Made by a program: the position numbers and the translations under genes. Positions 22,664-32,535 of a stretch of DNA of 64,000 nt are shown here, piece after piece. Origin of the DNA: Globomyces pollinis-pini (taxonomy: Eukaryota > Chytridiomycota > Chytridiomycetes > Rhizophydiales > Globomycetaceae); NCBI GenBank assembly GCA_025399215.1, contig MU621125.1, positions 1-64,000 on the forward strand. Reading direction: 5' to 3'. Numbering within the stretch: position 1 is the first letter of the stretch; each line of letters opens with the position of its first letter. The notes below the pieces were generated by a model that was not told the origin of the DNA, did not search any database, and saw nothing but the letters and a program-made list of their open reading frames with translations.

Positions 22664-24751
22664 ATGACGGAACATAGTCAAATAGTTACTGTTGAAGTTG
22701 AAGAGAATGATGAATTACAAAGTAATAAGGAGGATTCAGTAATTCCCATTAAAGCAGAGGGTTGCTATATAAGAACCAAATTTAAATTACATCATATTAC
22801 TGTTCGGGTGGTAAAGGATATCCAAGCATTTGTGGAAGCAAAGGAAGGGGATCGTGTGGTCTTGATTGGATCCCAGGAACATATCCTAGCAATATCTGGA
22901 GCAATAGATGAAGTAACAGGACGCATCTTGAAATTAGAAGAAGAGTATAAAAATGCGTCTACAGAGAAGCGTGATCCTATTCAATCAAAATTAAACAAGT
23001 TACATAAACTGAAGTCTGAAAGATTATATGAACTTTCGTTTATTAAAGGACACTGTAAGCCCGATGATGATCAAGCTACTGGAGAGTTGGATGAACAAGA
23101 ACTAGCAGACGATGCTGATGGAATTCCAATAGAAGATGACGTTACTAACGATGGAGAAGTAAAAGATTCGCTGCTAACATTTAGACCAGAACCTCCGAAA
23201 CTGAAGATGAGGAAGTTGTTGCTCATTTTACAGTGGAAGAGTTTGGACAAACAAATTTAAAGCTTTTTGAATTACCTCACCAAGATAACAAGTTGTTTGC
23301 AACTCCAATGCTGCGCCAATACTTTCTCAACCGAATCTTACATCGAGAGAAAGATCATCATAAAGTCAGTTGGTTAGAACTGTTTATAGATCTGATTTAT
23401 GTTGGTGGAATAGCCAAATCAGGTTAATTGACTTTTACACTAACAGTATAAAGGAAAACTGTTTGCAGTCCATTATAATGCACAAGGATGTATTGAATAC
23501 TCACTAGCGTTGACTACTTTGATCATGTATTGGAGAAGTGGAACATATTTGAATAACAGAATCAAACATGAAGATATCTCAAAAAAGGTAGCTTAACTGT
23601 TTCATTAATCTCCAGTTGTTTACCATCATTCAAATTGCAGTATTGATTCTGATATGTATCACTCAAAGCCATGCTTTTGACCTTGATTATGATAGCAACA
23701 CAGGTGACATTCTGGTTGGTGCATATATTATTGGATCCTTACTACATGATATTTATTATATATTTGGTGGGATGTTTGCATTTACATTTGTTCGGTACTC
23801 GACTGTTATTCTTGGCCTTATCAATTGGATTTGTATGATACCATTATTTGTATATCTTGGATTTCCGCCTAATGGTACTTATGAGCGGGATGCACTGAGA
23901 AAGTCACTTTGGGGCACTAGTTTATTGATGCAAATCCTACTTACTCCTATTATTTATGTTTCCTTTGCGAATATTAAAGCTTTAGCAGAGTCCAAATATG
24001 GAATAGGAAGAATGGCTATCAGTAATCTTATCTGCACTAACAAATATTAGATATTGAACATATTTCAGAACGAAATGGATTGTTGATTGTTATCGTCTTG
24101 GGAGAGGTTGTGGTTGGTCTATTGAATGATTTTTCTATGGATTTACCACCAATAATTCTACTTTATCAATTATTAAGTTTCATTACAGCATTAAATCTCT
24201 TCTTTATGTACTTCCGAGTTGAAACAGCCAAACACGTCCAACATGCGATGCGAAGAAATGCATTTTTTGGTTCCATGTGGAGTAGTGTTCATATCCCTCT
24301 GGCTATCAGCATAGTGGGAATGGGAATAGGTATTTACCGTCTCATTAGCCAAATCGCATTACCAATTGATACTAAATATGAAAAATTAGTTATGACCCGT
24401 GCTGGAGGTACTGTAGAAGCGGATAAAGTACAACACCAATTTTATTATTGTATCAGTTTTATGGTTTATTATATATGTATTGGACTTCTTGGACTATCTC
24501 ATGATGATATTGATAATCGAGATGGAAAGAAACACACTTACAAAGCGAACATCCCATTAGTGTCGCGAGTGATTTTCCGCATGCTTGTGGCAATTGGATG
24601 GGCGGTACTGTCTGTGGTTCTTGAAATGAAGGCAGGTCCATGGATCATATTAGGAACGTGTGTTACATTGGTTACGTTTGGATTTGAAGAGTATGCACGA
24701 ATCATATATCGAAAAAGAAGGGAGGAAGAAGAATGCTGCAAGAATGCTTAA
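22664..24751 (+). CDS. LtrA-like multi-pass membrane protein, copy 3
   Basis: Five exons (22664-23158, 23185-23422, 23454-23587, 23616-24021, 24051-24751) encode 657 residues. Exon sizes and intron phases equal those of copy 2 except in the first and last exon. The first intron (26 nt) has no in-frame stop, so an unspliced read passes into a wrong frame; family comparison shows the join. The LtrA part is nearly identical to copy 2 (SWLELFIDLIYVGGIAKSG, LIVIVLGEVVVGLLNDFSMD). The N-terminal region shares its core but differs at the start, and the extreme C-terminus ends in a cysteine-containing EEEECCKNA. Confidence 0.85.
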
Positions 24752-25169
24752 TATAAGTGATTACATCTATATTTATATATTTCGATTCAAACTATTGCAC
24801 TAAATAATACAACTCTGACGAGTTGCATAGAATTATCTGTTTGGATTCAATTATAATCTTTTACTAAATTGAAATAAATTGGTTCTGATTTTACATTAAT
24901 CACGACTTTAAAGGCGCTAGAATGGAAGGAAAAATTAAATAGGGAAATGGGTGAATTATTCCACCTTAGTCAGGTTAAAATGGCAATATTTCACGGTGAA
25001 CAAGGTCAGTACTTGAAGGAATAAAGGCTACCATTAATCCCATTTATTCCCATTCAATGGATACAAAATTGGAGTATAGATGAACAAAATCAGCACACCA
25101 TCTTGGTGCGACATTGAAACATGGAAAAACAAAAAACTTTCACTGGCGATTTTCAAACTTGATCAAATT
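24752..25169 (+). other. Intergenic before GSH1, with an unassigned open frame
   Basis: A plus-strand frame open at about 24903-25024 reads like protein (for example ALEWKEKLNREMGELFHL) and ends in TAA at 25022. No start or family could be assigned. It may be an unrecognised exon or chance. The GSH1 promoter must also lie here. Confidence 0.2.
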
Positions 25170-27407
25170 ATGGGATTATTGTCGCTAGGAACTCCGTTGG
25201 ATTGGAAAGATGTTAAACCACATATCGATCATGTTAAAAAACATGGTATCATTCAATTTTTAAATATTTGGAGTAGGTCTATTATTATACTTATAATTAG
25301 ATACCGTTAAAACTAGAAGACGTGATCATTTACTATGGGGTGAAGAGGTTGGCTTACTTGGGTTGCTTATCTATAGGTAGAGTATGTGGTTGTTGCATTA
25401 GACGATACCAAGAAAACTGCAAAGTTGGTTTTGGATGCCGACGAAACGCTACATGAACTGGAACGTTTGGAATTGGCTGCCATTAAAGAAGGGTATTTTC
25501 AATTGATTTGGTTTATGGTAGAAAAACCTTTGATTCCTCTTGGAAACCTGAATATGGTCGTTACATGCTAGAGGGTACACCTGGTCTCCCATATGGCGCT
25601 ACTTTGGATGATCTTTTGTTGGTGGAAAAGAATATGATATCAAGGTAATTATATTTTTGTATTTTGATTGGATTAGACGTCAATTAGCAACTTCTCTACT
25701 TAAACCTGGACAAGTACTGTTTAGTCTCACCAATTTTCCATTATTGGGAGCCAACGAGTTTGCAACACCTCATTTTGAACCAACACCAACCTCTGGCTGT
25801 AGTCGATCACTATTCATTCCTAACGAAGCGATTACCAAACATGCACGATTTCCGTAACGATAATTTCTCATTAATCTAAAGAACATTAACAGCAAATATT
25901 AGGCAAAGAAGAGGCGAAAAAGTAGCTATTAACTTACCAATCTTCAAAGATAAGTACACACCTTCGCCTTTCAGGGAACCGTTGCCAAAATCTGTATTGG
26001 CCCTTTACGAATCACAAAGCGGATCCATCCCAAGCTCCTTACCGGACTATGAACCGGCTGCGAAGGAAGACCATGTCTACATGGATTGTATGTGTTTTGG
26101 AATGGGATGTAGTTGTTTACAAGTCACATTGCAAGCTTGTTCAGTTGAAAATGGTCGTCGTTTATATGACCATTTAACAGTGTTGACTCCTATATTATTA
26201 GCATTATCTGCAAGTGGACCTATCTACAGGGGTTACTTAACTGACGTAGATTGTCGATGGAATGTCATTGCCAATTCAGTGGATGACAGAAATCGCGAGG
26301 AACGCGGATTGGAGGTTAGCAAATATTTTTTGACTCTTCAGCCATTAGTGAATAGCAAATTTAGAATTCCAAAGTCTAGATATGAGTCAGTGTCTCGATA
26401 TCTATCACCTGGTCCTAACGTATCAGGTATATAGATATGAATTCTCACCTTTAGGATTATGTTCAACCAATCCCGATTACTCCAAGGCTGTTGAAGGCTC
26501 TCATTACTTTAAAGATGCTTATAACGATATTGATTCTCCAATAGACAATGATGTTTATAAACAACTGGTGGACGGAGGAGTAGATGAACTCTTGGCAAAA
26601 CATTACGCTCATTTATTTATCCGGGATCCACTTGTTGTGTTTAACGAACTGTTGAATGTCAATGATGCCGACAGTTCTGATCATTTTGAAGTAAAGTTCA
26701 CACTACAATTCATTTTTTTTTATAGAATATTCAATCTACTAATTGGCAAACGATGAGATTCAAACCTCCTACTCCAAATTCCAAGATTGGTTGGAGAGTT
26801 GAATTCCGATCCATGGATATTCAATTGACCGATTACGAAAATGCCGCATATTCTATATTTATTGTTTTACTGGCACGAACCATCAAACATTATAATTTAA
26901 ATATGTACATTCCATTGAGTAAAGTGGATGATAATATGCAACGTGCACAAAAACGCAATGCCGTTTTAGAACAAAAGTTTTGGTTTAGACATAGCGTACT
27001 TCCTGGTATGTGAACATGAAAGTTTAACAATAGAGGGTTATACGGAAACTGATGATATCACATCTGAATATAAGGAATATTCTATTGCTGATATCATGGT
27101 TGGAACATCAACAACCCCAGGAATTTGTTGTTTAATTGATCGATACCTGGATGAAACCGAAGTAGCAGATCCTAAAAACCTTGGAGAATCATCAGTATCT
27201 CTATCCACTCGAGAAACCTTGAAAGCACAAGTTAATTTAATAAGACAACGTGCACTTGGAACCCGTCAAACTGGTGCAGCATGGATTCGAGAGTTTGTTC
27301 AAAATCATCCATTATATAATCATGATTCTATCGTCACACCTGAAATCAATTATGATTTATTGAAGAAAATCAATGTATTAGATCCTGATGAATTGTTGAA
27401 AAAGTAG
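25170..27407 (+). CDS. GSH1: Glutamate-cysteine ligase catalytic subunit
   Basis: Ten exons (25170-25272, 25301-25347, 25377-25492, 25522-25644, 25677-25853, 25882-26314, 26342-26413, 26457-26690, 26726-27005, 27034-27407) encode 652 residues. The start [14 protein letters not shown] is the family start. Further blocks: [96 protein letters not shown]. It makes gamma-glutamylcysteine, the first step of glutathione synthesis. Intron 6 (26315-26341, 27 nt) is a stop-free multiple of three and would be missed without comparison. Intron 7 (43 nt) is the longest single intron seen here. Confidence 0.95.
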
Positions 27408-27524
27408 TATGATGATTGAATACTATGGACAAGGATGATTGATTTCAAATATACTAGTTTTTTCTTCATCAATACTTTGTAATCAATTGCAGATTAAAAA
27501 TGATTTATTATTATATATAATTCT

Positions 27525-28960
27525 TCATAGCTTGGCTTTAGATTGTAGTTCCTTGTAAATAGTTTTGATTTCTTGTTCCAACAAAAAATATTCATCAAAA
27601 GTGATTTGATTACGACTTATTTTGGTCAAAATTCGTTCGGTATATGAATCCTAAATGTAAATCAATACATGTAGTTACCATTAAATCAGGATTTGTATCC
27701 AGTTTTAAAGCTTTTTGAACACACTGTTTGATTTCTGATTGATCTAGAATACCATTACCATCGGTATCAAAGACTTTGAAAGCATCTCGACGATCCAAGT
27801 ATGAATAGGCATCTACTGTTGATCGTCTTAATATTCCAAGAAACACAAAAGTTACTAATAAAAATAAATAAAGAGGATCTTACAACAGAAATGTGGTCCA
27901 ATTCTTAAAAAGTGAGGAAAGAATCCTTTGTAAAACTAGAGGTCAATTCATTTGAAAGGTTACAGCTCCAGGTCCTTCATTTTTGACTATTTTCTTTACA
28001 GCATCCACTCCACTTGAATATAACGTTCCTTTACCGTTTTCATACGTTTGATTATAATATCGTGTTCTGACTACATCGATAGGATTCATGGCAATACTAA
28101 TGAGGTTATTATGTTTTTGAAATCGTTACCATGAAATAATACCGGATCCGAGACCACAAACCATATCTAACCAAATATCATCAGCCCAATTATGTTCAAC
28201 TGAGAAGTACTCTTTCATGATTGAAAAAGATGATAAATTAGCACCACTACCCACAATGGACCTTCCCATACTTAAAACTGATCCACGATATAATCCTTTT
28301 AACCCATCAGCTTGATAAATAGAATATAAAGCTCCTCTTACGGAAGTGTAGCCATGTTGGTGACCAACTGCCATTTTTCCAGAAGCAGCGGATTGAAGTC
28401 TTGTTTTGACTAATTCAAACGGATTACAAGAAACTGCTCCCATGACCCCACACAGTGACCCAGCGACCACACGCTTCCAATTTGGTACACGACCATCTTT
28501 TGGATTATGTAATAGATTCAAGATTGGATCAAACATTCCCTAAATCATTTAATGTTGATTCCATCATTACAATTCTGAAAAAGTTTTTAGTTCCTTCACG
28601 CAAAATAGCAGGAGTTAAACCTTTCTGTAATCCTCTCATTCCTTCATTCTTTGCAATTTTATAAATACAATCCAAACTATTTTTGTATTGCATCTGTTGA
28701 ATTTGACCTAATTTTATATCTTGACCTTGTAATTGTAATCGAACTCTAACATTCATTAAATTATCAAACAATTACTTTGCAGTATCGAAAGGATTTGTAA
28801 AAATTACAGCACCTGACAAGAATTAGAAAGAATGAATCAAACCAGCAGGTGCAATAGCACTCATAGCAAATGATTCCATTTGTGATAATTTTCTCGGACT
28901 TCCTCGTAATGGATATAAACCAGGAATTACATTTGATTCTTTGTTGGATATCACTGACAT
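27525..28960 (-). CDS. Mitochondrial carrier (SLC25A34/35-Oac1 type) fused to C-terminal EF-hand region
   Basis: Eight exons (28960-28843, 28812-28776, 28745-28571, 28539-28130, 28096-27964, 27935-27884, 27854-27679, 27650-27525) encode 408 residues. Three carrier signatures are visible: NPFDTAKVRLQ, NPFELVKTRLQ and NPIDVVRTRYYNQ, each after a membrane helix. The carrier ends with YKGFFPHFLRIGPHFCLTFVF as usual. The frame then continues without stop into about 90 extra residues with one canonical EF-hand loop (FDTDGNGILDQSEI) and a second helix pair lacking a loop. Calcium-regulated carriers normally have N-terminal EF-hands. Substrate (dicarboxylate/oxaloacetate-like) is inferred. The fusion depends on the 29-nt intron 27883-27855. 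Confidence 0.78.
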
Positions 28961-29435
28961 CTTGGACTATGAATTTAAGATTCTTTTTTATTTTTTTTTT
29001 GGTTTTTTGAACATGGAGCCTCAAGAACCCAAACGGTCAGAACCAATCCATTGATCTTTACCTTGCAAGTATTCAAAGGACTGATGATGGAGATTGATGG
29101 GTGACATGAAGTTAGTTGGGTTTAGAGTTTTACCACATTTCACTAGAGTGATTCACGTTTACAACTGACAGTACTTATTAATGATTCTCTATAATAATTC
29201 AGTAGTTTAGAATGGTAAAAGGATGATTCAACAAAATCCTTCATACAGTTTCTTGTTATTGAATGATTGACAACAGTAATTTATTGAATGATTTACAACA
29301 ATAAGATAACACGAATAAGTTTAAAGACTATCTGTTTATATGAGGAATCTACTGATGATCATGTACATACCATAAGATTTGTGGCTGTGAATGTTGAATG
29401 AATAATTCACTAAAATAAGTTTCATTTCTAATTCA
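28961..29435. other. Intergenic, 475 bp
   Basis: Divergent promoter region between the carrier and LITAF-like gene A. It contains a poly-T-rich stretch near 28983-29005 and two near copies of ATTGAATGATT(G/T)ACAACA about 29260-29305. No gene seen. Confidence 0.5.
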
Positions 29436-29738
29436 ATGGAGAAACAAGCGAATGAACTGCAACAAAATGTTGTTATGCAACCTCATACAAATAATCAACC
29501 TCAAATCAATAGTAATTATCAACCTCAAATGCAGGGTCCTCAACCTACTCCTTGTAGGAATTGTGGTCAATTAGTGATATTCGAACATCAAGTGGTACAT
29601 CAATATACTCCTACACAGAATGTTGGTGGTGTCTTGACGGGTGGAATCTTTCCTTTCTGTTGTTGTTGTTGTGGTGCAAACGTTCAACCTGAAGAGAAAC
29701 ACTTTTATGTTTGTCCAAACTGTAAAGTACCTCAATGA
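29436..29738 (+). CDS. LITAF-like membrane-associated zinc protein A
   Basis: Single-exon gene of 100 residues. A Gln/Asn/Pro-rich N-terminus precedes CRNC, a hydrophobic patch running into a cysteine run (GGIFPFCCCCCGANV), and a final HFYVCPNCKVPQ. Two cysteine pairs flanking a membrane-inserting hydrophobic helix is the LITAF-domain layout. LITAF proteins sit on endosomal/lysosomal membranes. The match is to the pattern rather than to a close homologue. A split paralogue lies at 31216. Confidence 0.6.
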   Translation: MEKQANELQQNVVMQPHTNNQPQINSNYQPQMQGPQPTPCRNCGQLVIFEHQVVHQYTPTQNVGGVLTGGIFPFCCCCCGANVQPEEKHFYVCPNCKVPQ

Positions 29739-29929
29739 TCTTTCTTTGAATAAACAAATTTAAATAGTTGAATTCTGTTTGAAACCCTTTGATATTCTCA
29801 ATAGTATTATTTCAACAACTTCTTTAAATTGAACTGCCTTTCCCATATTTCATTCGGTAAACAAGGTGAAAAAAACGACTGTGTTGACTTTGCTAAATTT
29901 GAGGTTTAATAACTTTATTATCGACAAGA

Positions 29930-30388
29930 TTATTTTAAAAAGACTCCATTAGACATTGCAAGGGTTTTCTCTTGATCAACTCCTATCACTCTGTCTTCAT
30001 AGTTTATCTTAACATCATTAATACTCGCATTTCGAATGGCCATCAATCCTTCTTCGTTAAACGTCCAATTTTCATTGCCATAGGCTCGATACCATTGATC
30101 ATCCTTTTTAAATTCATATTGGAATGTAACTGCGATTGTATTATCACCATGACAAAAATAATGTTTCTTTAAATGGTAATCGGATTCTGATTTCCACTTT
30201 TCTTCAAGAAATTTCACGATTTGTTCTCTTCCTTGAAGGAAAGTAGATCTATTTCTCCAAATAGAATCGGGTGTATAAGCAAGAGAACAACGGACAGGAT
30301 CTTTTGAGTTCCATGCATCTTGAGCAGCTTGGACTTTTAATATAGCGGTTTCTCGAGTAAATGGTGGAACTAATTTTCGAACTGACAT
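29930..30388 (-). CDS. DUF1348 / NTF2-like (SnoaL-fold) protein
   Basis: An intronless 152-residue gene with strong similarity to the DUF1348 family throughout: PPFTRETAILKVQAAQDAWN, AYTPDSIWRNRSTFLQGRE, WYRAYGNENWTFNEEGLM and RNASINDVKI. The NTF2-like fold forms a small-molecule pocket; no reaction is established. The family is abundant in bacteria and scattered in fungi, and the lack of introns in an intron-dense region fits relatively recent transfer, though short genes here can be intronless anyway. Confidence 0.85.
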   Translation of the reverse strand: MSVRKLVPPFTRETAILKVQAAQDAWNSKDPVRCSLAYTPDSIWRNRSTFLQGREQIVKFLEEKWKSESDYHLKKHYFCHGDNTIAVTFQYEFKKDDQWYRAYGNENWTFNEEGLMAIRNASINDVKINYEDRVIGVDQEKTLAMSNGVFLK

Positions 30389-30777
30389 AATAGATTGATT
30401 ACTATAGATTTGATTATAATGCTCGTAAATTCGAGATATTTAAGTAGGAACGCCAATCTTTTTTTCCGCGAGGGAGTCACTATTTTCCGCAATTTTTAAC
30501 ATATTTTCCACATATTCAACCACCAGATTATACTATTACTACCATTGATACATATAGATACTTGAACAAGAGAAAGTTACTAAAAACTATAAAAATGAAA
30601 ATTGGACTATCAATAGAGATTGTGCGATGTCCTAAAATCCTTTCTTCAAGTGGTTTTTAAACCTTTCATTTCGAATTCAAATCTAAATAATTACTACTTT
30701 GAGATAGTACTTTCAACTAACATCACAAGATTGAAATTGGTTAGTAGAGACACTTCTCAAATTTTTCACGCATTCGA
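30389..30777. other. Intergenic, 389 bp
   Basis: Between the DUF1348 gene and a small basic open frame. Very AT-rich; nothing recognisable. Confidence 0.4.
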
Positions 30778-31026
30778 ATGCAACTAAATAAGAAACGAAA
30801 GGAAGCATGTATTGGAAACAAACGAAGAAAAAAGCTTACATTGGATAATCCTATTAAACAGCTCAATTCAAAAGGATCAACCATTGAAAGAGGAGTACAA
30901 TACATGAAAAAGAAAGTGAATTTACAAAGATTAAATGAGTCTGCTAAAGAAAGAACATGCAAAGAGGCAACATCAATTCAAAGTATAAAAGTTCCAATAT
31001 TGAAATCGAATAATAAACAGGATTAA
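30778..31026 (+). CDS. Small lysine-rich hypothetical protein
   Basis: An 82-residue open frame from ATG 30778 with very high Lys/Arg/Asn content (for example MQLNKKRKEACIGNKRRKKL). It resembles nucleolar or RNA-binding tails in composition only. No family recognised; may be the exon of a larger gene. Confidence 0.3.
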   Translation: MQLNKKRKEACIGNKRRKKLTLDNPIKQLNSKGSTIERGVQYMKKKVNLQRLNESAKERTCKEATSIQSIKVPILKSNNKQD

Positions 31027-31215
31027 AAAAGTAGAAATCATTAAGTTGTTGACAAGTAAATCAATCAAAATACAGGTTGCTACAAGGGTCCTTTATTAGA
31101 GTCACTTGCATTAATGCAGATAAGAAATTTGTGGGAAACTTGACTGGAAATTTATCATAATGACTCACAAACAGACTTTAAATTCTTGCTCAATTTCTTT
31201 CTTTCCAAATCATTC

Positions 31216-31627
31216 ATGGAACCTCAACAATTGTCTAATCAACCTACTGAACCTACTGAATCCACTCCAGTAATGGATCAATCTTCAATTCCACAAATCG
31301 AAAAAGCTGAATTACAAGAAAATACTGAATCTTCTCCAGTAATTGAAGAATCGAATAATACTGCAATTGATGAAGCTCAAGTGCAATGCCCAAATTGTTT
31401 ACAGAAAGTAGTTCCTTCAATTGAACATGTACCTCAATTTTGTAACATTTACCAATATTAACAATGAAGCATCTTCCGCTAATGTGTGGGGCATATTGCT
31501 TTCACCAATAATTTATTTGGGAAAACTGGGTGGTTTTAACATTTTGGAACAGAAAGTGGTAAGTGTACATTTTACTAAATAGAAGCATCAATTAAGAGTC
31601 TGTCCTTCTTGTAAAGTTCCGTTTTAA
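31216..31627 (+). CDS. LITAF-like membrane-associated zinc protein B
   Basis: Exons 31216-31441, 31470-31558 and 31583-31627 (introns 28 and 24 nt) encode 119 residues. An acidic Pro/Thr/Glu/Ser-rich N-terminus precedes CPNCLQKVVPSIEHVPQF. After a hydrophobic segment (NVWGILLSPIIYLG) it ends with HQLRVCPSCKVPF. The ending parallels gene A at 29436 (VCPNCKVPQ), so the two are paralogues, but only A has the cysteine run. Intron 2 is one of the shortest in the window. Confidence 0.55.
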
Positions 31628-31849
31628 ACCGTTTGCTTAGATCAAATACCTTTCTGAATAAATTGCTTCTTTAACATTATTGTTTGGTGAAGTTTATTTT
31701 TAGATACATTATAACTTAACCCATGATTGACCCAAGTATGTTCATAGATCAATTTGTAATAGCTATTGAAATACATGTTGATTCTTAAAAGCTGTCACGT
31801 TATCGCGTTGAAGTCAAAAAATATCACGTCCTGATTTCTTGTCATTTTA

Positions 31850-32319
31850 ATGTCAGACGCGAAGGCTGCTCCTTACAACCCAAACAGCTTTCAAGAGTTT
31901 CGGGCTGAAGTCATCACAGAATTCCAACCTTCTCATACTGGAAAGAGTACTTGGCTCTTACATGACAATGGTAAACGTTCAAAAATTAAACTTTAAAGGC
32001 CATTACAAACCGGAAATTCAATTGTTTTGTCAATACCATCAACCTATTGATATATCAAGTGATTTTAGCTCTTCAACACAGAATACGACCGATTCTTCTT
32101 CATCACAAAGAAAGGTTTCAACTCCCAGGCCATCATGGAATAACAGTTTGAATTCACTGTCAAGACTTTGCAACCTTTGTAGTACTAATAAAACTACCAA
32201 ATGGTATCGAGACCATTTGGACGTTGGAAATCATATCTGTAAAAGGTAACATTTTATTTTAGAATCAATGCTAAACCAACAGATGTTATAACCAACGATA
32301 CAAAGAACGGACTCAATAG
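31850..32319 (+). CDS. Small GATA-type zinc-finger protein
   Basis: Exons 31850-31970, 31999-32245 and 32283-32319 (introns 28 and 37 nt) encode 134 residues. A Ser/Thr-rich middle is followed by a C-terminal C-x2-C-x19-C-x2-C finger (CNLCSTNKTTKWYRDHL, then ICKRCYNQRYKERTQ). Splicing at 32282 rather than the earlier AG at 32262 restores the last two cysteines. GATA fingers bind DNA; the protein is short and has no other domain. Confidence 0.65.
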
Positions 32320-32535
32320 ATAATAGATTAATATCGAAACTAATAGACGATTAATAAAGTAATGTAAAGCTAAAATGGATGTTGACTTGGTAACAAAAGA
32401 CCTTTAAAGTCATAAAGATCAATATGTTTTAGTTTAATAAGATCCGTAAAATGAAATGGTCAAATTTCTATGATCAACACGTCAAAGTTTGTTACCCTAA
32501 AAAAAAACACGATTACAACAATTCAACAAAGAGAA

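Noticed and set aside
27610..27846. A separate small EF-hand gene
   Set aside because: No ATG start in good context; the frame is continuous with the upstream carrier exon through a 29-nt intron.
32246..32262. A 17-nt intron in the GATA-type gene
   Set aside because: Using AG at 32262 loses the final CxxC of the finger; the 37-nt intron ending at 32282 restores it.
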